Both the position numbers and the translations under genes were made by a program. The notes under the pieces were generated by a model that was not told where the DNA came from, did no database searches, and was given only the letters and a program-made list of their open reading frames with translations. Positions 1 through 9,211 of a stretch of DNA of 64,000 nt are shown here, in pieces. Position 1 is the first letter of the stretch, and every line of letters begins with the position of its first letter. Source of the stretch: Microscillaceae bacterium (GTDB lineage Bacteria; Bacteroidota; Bacteroidia; Cytophagales; Microscillaceae); assembly GCA_011390205.1 (NCBI GenBank), contig JAABSX010000012.1:29923-93922 (forward strand), given 5' to 3'.

Positions 1-1444
1 CTTGCCTAGCTTTGAGCTCTGCCCCCCAGTCTGGCACTTGAAAAAAAATATAAAACAATACATCTAAAGACGCTGCATTAAACTGATTCAGGTAAATATG
101 GTAACTGTCTTTGCGTGTATCAGGGTGCTTTTGCACTATCTGGTGAAGCCCCTCTATGAATGCCTCTATCAACTCAGGAGGCGTGTCATAAGTCAGGGCA
201 AGGCTTGTGCGGTAGCGGCGATAGACCCGCAGACCCATATTGTCTATGGTCATGTCAGCCAAACGCCCATTAGGGATATAAATCAATGAATTGTGAAAGG
301 TGCGTACACGGGTAGAGCGAAAGCCCACTTCTTCAATAGAGCCATCTATATCATTGGCTACTATCCAATCTCCCACCTGAAAAGGACGGTCTAAGAAAAT
401 AGTAACAGAGCCAAAAAGATTCTTAATGGTGTCTTGTGCAGCCAACGCAAAGGCAAGCGTGCCTATGGAAAGCCCTGCTACAAGTGCTGTGATGTTAAAC
501 TCTAAATTTTGTAATACATACAAGCTACCTACCAAAAAAACCACAATTTTAAGACTCTTGCGGATGAGAGGTGCAAGCTGATCATCTAGCGTACTGCTGG
601 TACTCTCTGCATGCCTTTGGATAAAAACACTTATAAAATCGATGATTCTGAAGCCTATCATAATCACATAGATAGGAATGGCAGTACGGAAAAATAAGAA
701 AATAACCCAACTCATAGAAGTAGGCAGACTCAGCACAGGGATAAGCCAAGTAAGCACTAAACAGACCAGCAGCAGGCTCAGAGGGCGGGCAATGGGTTGC
801 AGGAATTTCTTTGCCAATTCGGTACGGATGCGTGAGAAAAACCGCATCAAGACATTGCCCAGCAAAAAACTCAGCAGTTTGTGTAGCAAAAAAGTAAATA
901 TACCCAGAATAAGCAAGCCGATGTATTGCCAAGTGTTAAGCCCTAAGAATTTTTTGTTTGCACCCTTCGGGATGAGGTTAAGCAGCTTGTCTAGCCCCAT
1001 CGGATAGACCTGTGCATGCAGTCTGGAGATTGATTTGACTGTTTCGGAAGAGAAAAGCCAGATATTTCCTACTTTTTCTACATAAATCTCAGGAGTAGAA
1101 GCAAAGAGTACATAGCGTTTTTTTTGGCTCAGTGTGTCCCCATAGTCGGGGTCTCTGGGCAGTTCATCCAAATTTACAAAAAGTCCTTTGCCGTCTAAGA
1201 TTTGAATCAGCTCAATGGCAAGGTTTTCTTTGTCAGCTTGTGAATGTGTGTCCGTATTCAGTGTGCGTGCAGCCAGAGAGGGGTTGAAGTTATCAGATTG
1301 CAGATTATCTAAGAAAGTAAAAATCGTGTGGTAAGGAGATGTCAGCTGATAAGCTTCTTGGGCAAAAAGTCTGGAGGGGATAAACCAAAGTATACCAAAC
1401 CCTAAAATCAACAGTAGCTTTGTGTGTTTTTGTGAAGTGTGCAT
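1..1444 (-). CDS. MscS-family mechanosensitive ion channel (3' end outside window)
   Basis: I translated this on the minus strand from an ATG at 1444-1442; it is open to the left edge, so about 481 N-terminal residues are visible. It starts with a signal peptide (hydrophobic stretch ending in a LFAQ cleavage-like site near residue 29), then a periplasmic segment and four or five hydrophobic helices. The MscS core follows: a glycine/alanine-rich pore helix (ALVAGLSIGTLAFALAAQD), then FLDRPFQVGDWI and the beta-domain motif RVRTFHNSLIYIPNG. These are the most conserved parts of the family. It is expected in the inner membrane as an osmotic safety valve. It is larger than minimal MscS, with an added N-terminal region. 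Only the C-terminus is missing. Confidence 0.9.
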   Translation of the reverse strand, partial: MHTSQKHTKLLLILGFGILWFIPSRLFAQEAYQLTSPYHTIFTFLDNLQSDNFNPSLAARTLNTDTHSQADKENLAIELIQILDGKGLFVNLDELPRDPDYGDTLSQKKRYVLFASTPEIYVEKVGNIWLFSSETVKSISRLHAQVYPMGLDKLLNLIPKGANKKFLGLNTWQYIGLLILGIFTFLLHKLLSFLLGNVLMRFFSRIRTELAKKFLQPIARPLSLLLVCLVLTWLIPVLSLPTSMSWVIFLFFRTAIPIYVIMIGFRIIDFISVFIQRHAESTSSTLDDQLAPLIRKSLKIVVFLVGSLYVLQNLEFNITALVAGLSIGTLAFALAAQDTIKNLFGSVTIFLDRPFQVGDWIVANDIDGSIEEVGFRSTRVRTFHNSLIYIPNGRLADMTIDNMGLRVYRRYRTSLALTYDTPPELIEAFIEGLHQIVQKHPDTRKDSYHIYLNQFNAASLDVLFYIFFQVPDWGAELKARQ

Positions 1445-1581
1445 GCAGTTTAGGATGTTTTAAGAAGTATGGATAGACACCTTTAAATAGGATGTACAAA
1501 TATAAAAAAAATGTGTTGTCTATCCAATCTATGAGGATGACACACATTTTTATTTTCTAGCAAAATACATCTTCTTACTCC

Positions 1582-2253
1582 TTAATCTTTGACAGGTGCA
1601 GGGCTTATCTCTGCCAGAAGTATCCAAAAAGCAGTAACCCAATAATAGATCACCCAGTTAATGATGCCCAATAATTTAGAACCATCTTCTAAAAGTGAGC
1701 GGAGACCTTGCTGCTCGAGCACTTCGTATTTTACCAAGATAGATTGTGACACATCAGCCAAAACCATAAATGCCAAAAAACCAACAGAACTTGCTAAGAT
1801 AAACTTGGCGGGGTTAAGCAAGAAAGCATGAAATTTATAAAAATAAAAAAGTGCAGCGATGCCATAAAAGGCAAATACAGCGAACTCAGGCACGCCCAGA
1901 AAGCGAGGAATTATTTTTTCGTGTAAGAGAAAAAAATCATCCAAACCCAGCATCAGGCTAAACAGTGCCGAAAAAAATAAAAAATAACTGGCTCGCTTTG
2001 CTGCCTTTGTGTGATACATCAGGAAAGAGGCAAAAAGCAAGAAAGAACCCGTAGCAATCCATAGAAAAACCCCAATATTAGAGAATATCCCAAAATAGAC
2101 AGGAAAATCACCTTTCGCCATGATATCTCTTGTAAGGATAGAAAAATCAATGTTTTTCTTTTGACAAAGTAAAAATGCACCTATTAATATCAGTGGTGCA
2201 GCTATATTGCTAAACAATGCAAAATATTTTGCTTTTAGGATTTTCATTTTCAT
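1582..2253 (-). CDS. multi-pass membrane protein of unknown function
   Basis: A 223-residue protein with about six hydrophobic helices (around residues 12-32, 53-78, 88-105, 122-145, 150-168 and 195-215). Polar residues stand out inside or near membrane segments: LDDFFLLHE at 104-112, D167, and EDG at 189-191. This pattern of buried Asp/His/Glu looks like a conserved membrane active site or metal site, but I cannot assign a family. It stands alone, 137 bp from the MscS gene on the same strand. The start is one of two adjacent Met codons (MKMK). Confidence 0.75.
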   Translation of the reverse strand: MKMKILKAKYFALFSNIAAPLILIGAFLLCQKKNIDFSILTRDIMAKGDFPVYFGIFSNIGVFLWIATGSFLLFASFLMYHTKAAKRASYFLFFSALFSLMLGLDDFFLLHEKIIPRFLGVPEFAVFAFYGIAALFYFYKFHAFLLNPAKFILASSVGFLAFMVLADVSQSILVKYEVLEQQGLRSLLEDGSKLLGIINWVIYYWVTAFWILLAEISPAPVKD

Positions 2254-2618
2254 TTGTGTAATAAGTGTATAGTTTTAAGTAAAGTTGTTAATACGCTAAT
2301 TATCGGTAAATTATAAAACATATAGTATAAACCGAATATATTTGGGTATTGATTATTTAGACATATTTGTTTTTAAGATATTTACAAATGTTTGACCAAA
2401 GTTGAGATATACAAAGTATGCACAAAGAAAAAAACTTCTGTGTGTTTATATGCCTAGACAATCAATATTTATTTAGAAAATATTCTTGAATAAGAATATA
2501 CAGAAAAGCTGAAAGAAGGCTACATCAAGGCTAAAAATTTTCAATTCTTTTTGAAAGTTCCATAAAAACACCCTAACTTTGTACTGGACTATTAAGTATC
2601 GAATCAATCGTCTATAAT
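2254..2618. other. intergenic region between divergent genes
   Basis: About 365 AT-rich bases separate the leftward membrane-protein gene from the rightward small membrane protein/regulator pair. Apart from the promoter at 2549-2581 I see no RNA gene, repeat or ORF here. Confidence 0.5.
2549..2581 (+). promoter_or_regulatory. Bacteroidota-type promoter (TTTTG, 20 bp, TAACTTTG)
   Basis: TTTTG at 2549-2553 and TAACTTTG at 2574-2581 are separated by 20 bp. This fits the Bacteroidota primary sigma consensus TTTG-N19ish-TAnnTTTG. A transcript starting near 2587 would lead straight into the TTG start at 2619. Confidence 0.6.
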
Positions 2619-2891
2619 TTGAACTCTAGAGAAATTTCTTTTTATATTGGGATTGTAATTCCCAACTTTTTAAGCATTGCATTAATTGCCCTAGTAGCCC
2701 TTATACATTCAGAGGTATATTACCTCACGGGCTCTTTGCTTTGGGCAAGTTTTGGCGTAATCTTATCCATCGGGATAGGCGTTAGTGCTTATCTTTGGCA
2801 TTCTCTTTCACTGCCTCGCCAAGAGTTTTTCAAATATACGCTACTCAATAGCCTAGTAGCTTTATTTTGGCTGATGCTTTTAATTCTGTAG
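2619..2891 (+). CDS. small three-helix membrane protein, TTG start
   Basis: A 90-residue frame with three clear hydrophobic segments (about residues 8-30, 36-60 and 70-90). No ATG is available and the only good start is TTG at 2619, about 32 bp after the likely transcription start. It is followed 51 bp later by the ATG of the GbsR-like regulator, so the two are probably one transcript. I do not recognise the family. Support comes from its membrane composition, its position between promoter and regulator, and the absence of a better frame. Confidence 0.55.
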   Translation: MNSREISFYIGIVIPNFLSIALIALVALIHSEVYYLTGSLLWASFGVILSIGIGVSAYLWHSLSLPRQEFFKYTLLNSLVALFWLMLLIL

Positions 2892-2942
2892 TTTTTTTTG
2901 ATATTTGGGTCAGCATCACCTCTTTTTAGAGATATTTTTAAT

Positions 2943-3449
2943 ATGAATTTAGAAGAAGCAAAAGAACAGTTTATACAGACTTGGGGCACTCTAGGCACTA
3001 ACTGGGGCATTAACCGCACCATGGCACAGATTCACGCTTTGCTCATGATAGCCCCTGAGTCTTTGAGTACAGAGGAAATCATGGAGGAGCTAAACATATC
3101 AAGAGGCAATACCAATATGAATATCCGAGAGCTTATCTCTTGGGGCTTGGTACACAAAGAACTAAAAGCAGGAGAGCGGAAAGAGTACTTTGTGGCTGAG
3201 AAAGATATATGGGAAGTGGCACAGTGCATCGTCAGAGAGCGTAAAAGGAGAGAACTAGACCCCATGCGCAAAGCCATAGAAAGCCTTGGGCAAGTAGAAG
3301 GAGACCCCAAAGACCCCAAAATCAAGGCCTATCTGGCAGTGGTGCATGACATCCAAGGGCTTTCTACGATGGCAGACAGTGTATTGAGCAAATTTACGGT
3401 GATGGATAAGAATTGGTTTGTCAAAAAAATCCTAAAACTATTTAGTTAG
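2943..3449 (+). CDS. GbsR/MarR-type winged-helix transcriptional regulator
   Basis: About 168 residues from the ATG at 2943. The frame extends to a TTG at 2898, but the added 15 residues look non-conserved. It begins with the helix EAKEQFIQTWGTLGTNWGINRTMAQIHALL, then a winged helix in which EEIMEELNISRGNTNMNIREL is the recognition helix, and the wing (KELKAGERKEYF). This is the layout of GbsR-type regulators, which often control osmoprotectant or membrane functions. The protein could regulate the upstream small membrane protein, but that is inferred. Its stop overlaps the stop of the convergent PrkA-like gene by 4 bp. Confidence 0.85.
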   Translation: MNLEEAKEQFIQTWGTLGTNWGINRTMAQIHALLMIAPESLSTEEIMEELNISRGNTNMNIRELISWGLVHKELKAGERKEYFVAEKDIWEVAQCIVRERKRRELDPMRKAIESLGQVEGDPKDPKIKAYLAVVHDIQGLSTMADSVLSKFTVMDKNWFVKKILKLFS

Positions 3450-5710
3450 TATTTGTCTGCTAGGTTTTTATCAATGGCATAAATGCTCACTTGTTTTGCT
3501 CCTTCCTCATCATATTTGAATTTATTTTGGAGATTCTTGATGAGTGTCTGAACATCCTGCTTGATTCTTTTGTCATATTTTTCGAAGCTTTTTTTGCCAT
3601 AGTCTAAGATAGCCCTTCTAAAGTTTTCATTGCTTAGATAGACAGCCAGCACATTCTCTTTCAGATTTTGGGTATATTTTTCAAAGAGTTTTTTGAATTG
3701 CTGTGATTCTGTAAGGGCTCTCCCCTCGAGCTGTAGCTCTTGGGCAAGTGTCTCGGTGATGTATTCGGTCAAGACATCCCTTCTGAAAGATATTTGTGTT
3801 CTGCGGCTGCTGTCTGCACCCAAAATGATGGTCTCAAACTTTCTGAAATACTCTTCTGTAATCTCTAATATATCTTGGGTGTAGGGGCTTGTCTTGGTAT
3901 CACCTATCTCAAAATTAATCGCAAAGAGGTAGTTTTGAATGTCCTTGGAGATATTTTCGTGGTTGTAGGCATAGATAGATTCTTTGATTTGCTGCAAAAC
4001 CTCAAAATCATACAAATCTCTCAAAGACTTGATAAAGCCTTCGGGCAACTCTTCATGTAAGGGATTTTTACTAAAATAGGCCTCTACCGTGTCCATTGTG
4101 ATGAGCTTATCTCCTTTGCCATATTTTGTAAAAAAGCTATTGAATATATTGAGAGATTGCCTGCCCGAGAAGCCAAAATGCCCTTCAAGCTCAGACTCTT
4201 CCATGATTTTCTTTTGGGTGCGCTGGTCAAAACGCTTGAGGTCTTCATCAGAGAGCCAGTTAGGGATATTTCCTGCATAGATTTCCATCTTAAGCAAGAG
4301 GTAGTTTTCATCTAAATATTTGCTGTATCTTTCAGGGCTTTTAATCCATTTTCGGATGGTCGGGGAGTCTTGGTGGAGGCGAGAAGACACAATGATTTTG
4401 GCGATATTGTCAAGCACTTGGGGCAAAAAAAGCTGGTCTATGTTTTCCCCAAATTTATTGTGGTAGATGCGTACTTCAGTCTTGTAGTCCAGCACATAAG
4501 GCACATTCAGATTAATGATTCTGTCTTTGAAAGAAGGAATGTCTTCATAATGAAATTTATCTTGCGGATTGACCAAGCCCACAAACAGAGATTTGATACG
4601 CTCTTCTATCAGCCCTACCTTGTGCACTCCATCACTGATGATGCCGTGTAGCTTCATAAGTCTTTTCACATTGTGCTCCTTGATGTCCATCAGTGCCAAG
4701 ATGCCATTGTTGGTGCGGGCAAGGTTAGAGTGAATATAATTGACCTTGTCAGTCTTGAGCAAGGCATTGAGCATACTCTGTATGGTGGGGCTGGTGATGT
4801 AGCCCTTGTAGATAGGGTCACTGGAGTTAAATACGGTTACCCCTTCACCAAACTGACGGTTATAGACTGCCTTACGAGCCCCTGCCATCTCCAGAACTGC
4901 CAAGGGGTCTGCTAAAATATCCAGTAAATGGGTGTAAAGTGAGGTACAGATGCTACAAGCCGTATCTTTGAGCACCCACTCATATTCTTTTTCGTGAAAG
5001 AGGGCTTCTTTGAAGGCTTGGTCGGTGATGAGCTCGTCTAAAAAATCAGCCCTGAAAGACTTGGGAATCAGCAAGATAGGGTGGTCATGGTTGGGGCAAG
5101 AAAACTCTACAAACTCTACTGGAAAGCTTTCTGTTTGGATTTTAAAAGGTGTATAACGTGCCTCTGTTTCAGGCTCATCATTCTCAATACTGAGGTGCTG
5201 CACCAAAGAATCTATGTATTGGTAGCCGCCCAGTTTTGCTACATTGAGTTTCCAATGCACTTCATAACTTGTGCCAGCTTGGGTGTGGGCATATGCTTCA
5301 AATTTTTGGAGTAGGTTATTCAAAAAGGTGCTTTTTCCGCTGCCAGGCGGGCCTTCAAAGAGGAATATATTTTTATTTTGGACACCTTTTTTAAAGCCAT
5401 CTGTGAGCTTCATAAACCTGCCTGCAAAGAGCCTGTCCGAAAAAAAAGGATTGTCACAGTCTTTCTCAAACAGATTGGCATATTGATATTGCTCGAGGTG
5501 CATGAGTTGCTCATCGGAGCTTTTTTCATTTTTAGGAGAATCCACATAAAAATGCACCATGTCATAGAAGAGCTGAAAAATATCTCTAAAAATATGTGTG
5601 GGTTGCTCTTTGGCAAGGTCTAAAAACGCCTCAAAATTCATAGAGGGTCTGAGCTCCTTGTTGCGGAGCTTCTCGCCAAGTTGATGAAGTGCTTTGCGGG
5701 TATGTGTCAT
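3446..5710 (-). CDS. PrkA-like AAA+ serine protein kinase
   Basis: A 754-residue protein. The Walker A motif FEGPPGSGKST lies at about 119-128. Further on come the PrkA-type segments ARTNNGILALMDI, FKDRIINLNVPYVLDY and FGFSGRQSLNIFNSFF, which line up with the E. coli YeaG/PrkA segments around NQGIMEFVEMF, FVDRVYIVKVPYCL and GLSTRFAFKILSRVFN. It is about 110 residues longer than E. coli PrkA (about 644). It also carries a short Cys pair (CSIC) in the middle of the ATPase region. PrkA proteins are cytoplasmic AAA+ kinases or proteases active in starvation and stress. They usually sit beside YeaH/DUF444 and SpoVR genes; neither is here. The frame is intact. Confidence 0.8.
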   Translation of the reverse strand: MTHTRKALHQLGEKLRNKELRPSMNFEAFLDLAKEQPTHIFRDIFQLFYDMVHFYVDSPKNEKSSDEQLMHLEQYQYANLFEKDCDNPFFSDRLFAGRFMKLTDGFKKGVQNKNIFLFEGPPGSGKSTFLNNLLQKFEAYAHTQAGTSYEVHWKLNVAKLGGYQYIDSLVQHLSIENDEPETEARYTPFKIQTESFPVEFVEFSCPNHDHPILLIPKSFRADFLDELITDQAFKEALFHEKEYEWVLKDTACSICTSLYTHLLDILADPLAVLEMAGARKAVYNRQFGEGVTVFNSSDPIYKGYITSPTIQSMLNALLKTDKVNYIHSNLARTNNGILALMDIKEHNVKRLMKLHGIISDGVHKVGLIEERIKSLFVGLVNPQDKFHYEDIPSFKDRIINLNVPYVLDYKTEVRIYHNKFGENIDQLFLPQVLDNIAKIIVSSRLHQDSPTIRKWIKSPERYSKYLDENYLLLKMEIYAGNIPNWLSDEDLKRFDQRTQKKIMEESELEGHFGFSGRQSLNIFNSFFTKYGKGDKLITMDTVEAYFSKNPLHEELPEGFIKSLRDLYDFEVLQQIKESIYAYNHENISKDIQNYLFAINFEIGDTKTSPYTQDILEITEEYFRKFETIILGADSSRRTQISFRRDVLTEYITETLAQELQLEGRALTESQQFKKLFEKYTQNLKENVLAVYLSNENFRRAILDYGKKSFEKYDKRIKQDVQTLIKNLQNKFKYDEEGAKQVSIYAIDKNLADKY

Positions 5711-5951
5711 GGCAGTATAATTTAGGGTAGTGGGCAGGTGTTTTTTCTAAGTTGGCCTGTGCTATTTTTAGGAATAAGATTTTGAAAATCAGTAGGTTAC
5801 AATAAATCCCAACATTCCACCGAAAGCCCAGCCTTGCTCACACAAATATACCTTACGTTAAAGAATAAGACAACTACTTCTAATTTATACGATATAGCAC
5901 TGCTTAAAGTATGCGAAAATAATTTTACTGTTTACTTAGGGCTACATCTTG

Positions 5952-6305
5952 CTAAGCAAGGCTACTCCAAAAATCAGGGTCTTGAGCTATAAATTTCTCA
6001 AAAATGGGGACGTGTATCACCAGTTCACCCACATACATCACTTGGAAGAGAACAAAATTTTGCTCTTTTTGTAGGGTGAGGTAATTGATATTCCCTCCAA
6101 ACTGAAATTTGGGTGAAGATGAGATGATTTTCTCAAAAATCATCTCATTGTTTTTAATAATGGCATAGGAGCTACCCAATACACTTAGTTGCAAAAAAAT
6201 ATTTTCGTCTTCTGCCACTACATCCATTATTTCTACTGCAAAGAAACTTCTTCTTTCTTTGTAAATTCCTTTTGAATGGATGAGTGGCGTAAGATTATCT
6301 AACAT
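5952..6305 (-). CDS. hypothetical protein, 117 aa
   Basis: A 117-residue soluble protein with alternating hydrophobic strands (for example FFAVEIMDVV, FVLFQVMYVGELVIHVPIF) that suggest a small beta-rich fold. There are no signal peptide, membrane segments or recognisable motifs. It ends with DFWSSLA. It has its own frame with no opposite-strand competitor and sits just downstream of the DUF5606 gene on the same strand (about 48 bp), so it may be co-transcribed with it. Function unknown. Confidence 0.65.
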   Translation of the reverse strand: MLDNLTPLIHSKGIYKERRSFFAVEIMDVVAEDENIFLQLSVLGSSYAIIKNNEMIFEKIISSSPKFQFGGNINYLTLQKEQNFVLFQVMYVGELVIHVPIFEKFIAQDPDFWSSLA

Positions 6306-6352
6306 AATTCAGTTTTTTTAGCACTGATAACTGCTTACCAATTGCTTTGGTT

Positions 6353-6910
6353 TTATTTTGCTTTTGGCTTGGCACTTGTTTTTGTAGCTTTGGCTGCAGA
6401 TGGTTTTTCTGCTCTATTGTTTACAGGCTTCTGCCCAGGGTTGTCTGCTTTCTTGCCTTTTTTTACTTCGGTTTCTTTCTTGCTTTCTTCTTCTTCTTCA
6501 TCCACTACGAGGAGTGTATCAAAGGTTTCGGGAGAAAACTGAAAAATAATGCCATACCAAGACACGAGTTTTTTCATATCTGACATAAACACCCTGTTTC
6601 GGTCATATTGGGGGATAATCTCTTCCATAAAGCTGATGAGCTCAGACTCTTCTGATTTTTTGTGTACAGGGATTTCACCGTTGTATTTTTGGTGTATGTT
6701 GTATAGTGCTTGTTCTAAAAGAATCACTCCCTCCTCGTCAGTGGTGTAGATAGAGATTTCTTTGAGCAGAGAGACACGGTGGGAGATACCCATAGAGCTG
6801 CGTTTTTTTTGCTCGTCTAGTGTCTCCACGATGACTCCTTTGGGTGTAGATTTTAAGATTTTGTAAAGACCAGGCTTGCCTGATATTGCGGCGATTTCTT
6901 TTAATTTCAT
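6353..6910 (-). CDS. DUF5606 family protein
   Basis: A 185-residue protein beginning MKLKEIAAISGKPGLYKIL, the signature opening of the DUF5606 family, which is nearly restricted to Bacteroidota. Residues 1-60 form the conserved small beta domain. A helical stretch follows, and the tail from about 145 is low-complexity and rich in Lys, Glu, Ala and Pro (VKKGKKADNPGQKP...), typical for the family. Molecular function is not established. The gene opens the run DUF5606 - 117-aa protein on the minus strand; engB ends 78 bp upstream of its start. Confidence 0.85.
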   Translation of the reverse strand: MKLKEIAAISGKPGLYKILKSTPKGVIVETLDEQKKRSSMGISHRVSLLKEISIYTTDEEGVILLEQALYNIHQKYNGEIPVHKKSEESELISFMEEIIPQYDRNRVFMSDMKKLVSWYGIIFQFSPETFDTLLVVDEEEEESKKETEVKKGKKADNPGQKPVNNRAEKPSAAKATKTSAKPKAK

Positions 6911-6987
6911 AGAGTACTTGATACTTTTGGTTTTAACTTTAAGAATTTAGTTTATAAATCTAAGAAAGGTTTTTGGCGTAATTTATT

Positions 6988-7599
6988 TTATTTTTTGAAT
7001 AAAACAGAGTGGCTATTGATTTGGTGGATGTATCTTAAAATTTCTTCACAGCCTTCACCTGTAGTGGCAGAGGTAACAAAAAACTCAGGCAGTTCTTCCC
7101 ATTCTTGTGACATTACTTCTTGATACTCTGCCACAAACTTTGTTTTCTGGGCATTTTTAAGTTTATCTACCTTCGTGAAGACCATCACAAAGGGTATGCT
7201 TTGCTCACCCAAAAACTGCATAAAATCCAAATCAATGGCTTGTGGCTCTAACCTTGAGTCTATCAGCACAAAGAGTGCGTGGAGGTTTTCTCTGCCTGTG
7301 ATATAATCCTGAATCATATCACCAAAGACCACCCTCTTGGTTTTGCTTACTTTGGCATATCCATACCCTGGCAAATCCACCAAATTCCAATTACCATTGA
7401 TGAGATAATGGTTAATGAGCTGCGTCTTGCCTGGAGTCTGTGAAGTCTGGGCAAGATTTTTACGATTGACTAATCCGTTGATTAAGGAAGACTTGCCCAC
7501 ATTGGATCGGCCAATAAAGGCATACTCAGGTCTGTCTGCGGGGGGGCATTGCTCAGTGTTGGTACTGCTTTTTACAAATTCTGCTGAGATAATTTTCAT
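6988..7599 (-). CDS. engB: ribosome biogenesis GTP-binding protein YihA/YsxC (EngB)
   Basis: A 203-residue TRAFAC GTPase. G1 is GRSNVGKSS (30-38), G3 is DLPGYGYA (75-82), and G4 is TKVD near 142. The segment NGLVNRKNLAQTSQTPGKTQ is the switch I region typical of EngB. Length and motif order match EngB proteins, which act in late 50S subunit assembly. The gene follows the rRNA methyltransferase gene on the same strand after about 65 bp, a sensible pairing of ribosome-maturation genes. Confidence 0.95.
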   Translation of the reverse strand: MKIISAEFVKSSTNTEQCPPADRPEYAFIGRSNVGKSSLINGLVNRKNLAQTSQTPGKTQLINHYLINGNWNLVDLPGYGYAKVSKTKRVVFGDMIQDYITGRENLHALFVLIDSRLEPQAIDLDFMQFLGEQSIPFVMVFTKVDKLKNAQKTKFVAEYQEVMSQEWEELPEFFVTSATTGEGCEEILRYIHQINSHSVLFKK

Positions 7600-7663
7600 A
7601 CTTCTCTTTTTTCAATTCTTAATCGGCGTGCAATTTACGTATTTTGTACCAAAAAATAATTAT

Positions 7664-8422
7664 TTAGCTAAAATCAGGGTGCTGTCGGCGTAGATTATCA
7701 CAAATAATGCCTGTAGCCATTGCTACATTGAGTGATTCAGCAGCACCGAATGAAGGGATTTTTACCTGGGCATCACACAGGTTTTGTACTTCTACAGAGA
7801 GGCCCTTAGATTCATTGCCCATCAAGATGATTCCTCGTGGGCTAAAATGAAACTGGTGGATGCTTTCTCCTTGAAGTGTAGCACCGTATTTGGGTAAGTC
7901 TTGATTTTGAAGATAGGCTGCAAGCTGCACATAGGCACACTGCACCCTCAAAAAAGAACCCATAGAGGCAGCAATCACTTTGGGGTGATAGACATCCACA
8001 GTGTCAGTAGAGCAGATAATATGCGTGATGCCATACCAATCGGCTATTCTGAGTATCGTGCCGAGGTTGCCAGGGTCTTGGATGTGCTCTAGTGCCAGGG
8101 CATAGTGTTTGATAGATGCTGAGGCTTGTTTTTGAGGCATTTCGAGGATTGCAAGGCATTGTGTATTGGTGCTAAGGCTGCCCGCCTTGCTGAGTTCGTT
8201 GCCATCTGTGATTTGATAATCTATCCCCTGTGCTTCTAGCAGGCTTTGGTGCTTCTCTACGAATGATTCGGTACAATAAAAATGAAGTAGTTTCCAGCCT
8301 GCCTCTATGCTTTCCAGACAGATTTTTTCTCCTTCTACCAGAAAGGCTTGGTGTAGCTGTCTGTACTTTTTGAGCTGCAGCGCACCGATAAATTTAAGCT
8401 GTGCTTTGGAGAGTTTGCTCAT
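7664..8422 (-). CDS. TrmH/SpoU-family RNA 2'-O-methyltransferase
   Basis: A 252-residue SPOUT methyltransferase. The N-terminal 90 residues form the RNA-binding substrate domain (VEGEKICLESIEAGW...). The SpoU domain follows with its three motifs: HIQDPGNLGTILRIADWYG (about 113-132), IILMGNESKGLS (about 195-206) and SFGAAESLNVAMATGII (about 223-240). It is expected to methylate a ribose in rRNA or tRNA using SAM; the exact site cannot be read from sequence. Its ATG overlaps the end of the SGNH hydrolase gene by 4 bp, indicating translational coupling. Confidence 0.92.
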   Translation of the reverse strand: MSKLSKAQLKFIGALQLKKYRQLHQAFLVEGEKICLESIEAGWKLLHFYCTESFVEKHQSLLEAQGIDYQITDGNELSKAGSLSTNTQCLAILEMPQKQASASIKHYALALEHIQDPGNLGTILRIADWYGITHIICSTDTVDVYHPKVIAASMGSFLRVQCAYVQLAAYLQNQDLPKYGATLQGESIHQFHFSPRGIILMGNESKGLSVEVQNLCDAQVKIPSFGAAESLNVAMATGIICDNLRRQHPDFS

Positions 8423-9183
8423 TGAATTTCGGGTTTTTTGAGCAATATTTTATTTCTACTTTTTTGCATCACCCAAGAGGCAATGGTATCTGCCCAGACA
8501 GCCGAAGACCTCCGAGTAGGGTGTGCACCGTCTCCTTTTCTTTCAAAAGTCAAGTGCCTAGATTCAAAAAATCTATCTTTGCCCACATTTTTGATAATCA
8601 AATCATTGATGCCTGTATCCTTTGCCCAGTTGGGAGGGCCTATCCAGATAAACTTGCTGTTGCCTGCCTGTCGCACGATGTCTTGGATGTATTTTTCTCT
8701 TTCTTGTATATTTCTGATAAAAAGCTCATTAGAACCTGTGGTAAAGAAAACATAGTCAGGTTCGTATTTTTTGATAAGTTTTTGGAGACTGTCAGACTCA
8801 CTCCACCAGAGTGTAGAGGAGCTATACCAGATGACCGTCTTGAGCTCATGTTTGTTATAAGCAGCATAATCTCTGAACCTAAACATCAGCTCTTCGCACA
8901 TAGAATCACCCGTGAGCAAAATGGTATGCGAAGAGGTATCAATCTCTTGAGCCGTAGAATCTATCACTACCAACACCGAGTCAAGTACTTCTTCAAAATA
9001 GGTTTGGTAGTTTTCTGCCAAAAAAGGTCTGCTAGGCGGAGGGCTTATAAAATCTTTCAAGGCAGACTTTTTGACACTGACCTCAAAGTTTATCTGCTGC
9101 TCAGTCACTGAGTACAGCATCAGTGCCCCCAACGCAATGGCGACAATGGCGATGACTTCTAGCAGAGGTTTTACTTCTTTCAT
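8419..9183 (-). CDS. SGNH/GDSL-family hydrolase, membrane-anchored
   Basis: A 254-residue protein with one N-terminal hydrophobic helix (residues 8-25) that should anchor it in the inner membrane facing the periplasm. The SGNH catalytic pattern is visible: TGDSM at 91-95 (nucleophile Ser94), TTGSNEL at 148-154 (the Asn block), and GDGAHPT at 217-223 (Asp218/His221 pair). This resembles DUF459/OafB-type SGNH proteins that act on cell-surface acyl groups, but the substrate is unknown. It overlaps the methyltransferase gene downstream by 4 bp. A 236-codon open frame on the opposite strand is an antisense shadow. Confidence 0.8.
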   Translation of the reverse strand: MKEVKPLLEVIAIVAIALGALMLYSVTEQQINFEVSVKKSALKDFISPPPSRPFLAENYQTYFEEVLDSVLVVIDSTAQEIDTSSHTILLTGDSMCEELMFRFRDYAAYNKHELKTVIWYSSSTLWWSESDSLQKLIKKYEPDYVFFTTGSNELFIRNIQEREKYIQDIVRQAGNSKFIWIGPPNWAKDTGINDLIIKNVGKDRFFESRHLTFERKGDGAHPTRRSSAVWADTIASWVMQKSRNKILLKKPEIQ

Positions 9184-9211
9184 AGGTTTTGGTCAGTGTT
9201 TGGTTAAAATT

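Noticed and set aside
1305..1547. 80-codon minus-strand frame near the MscS start
   Set aside because: It overlaps the true MscS N-terminus in another frame; the MscS signal peptide and domains read cleanly from 1444.
8401..9111. 236-codon open frame on the plus strand
   Set aside because: It lies antisense to the SGNH hydrolase and the methyltransferase start, whose catalytic motifs are intact; the translation has no recognisable motifs.
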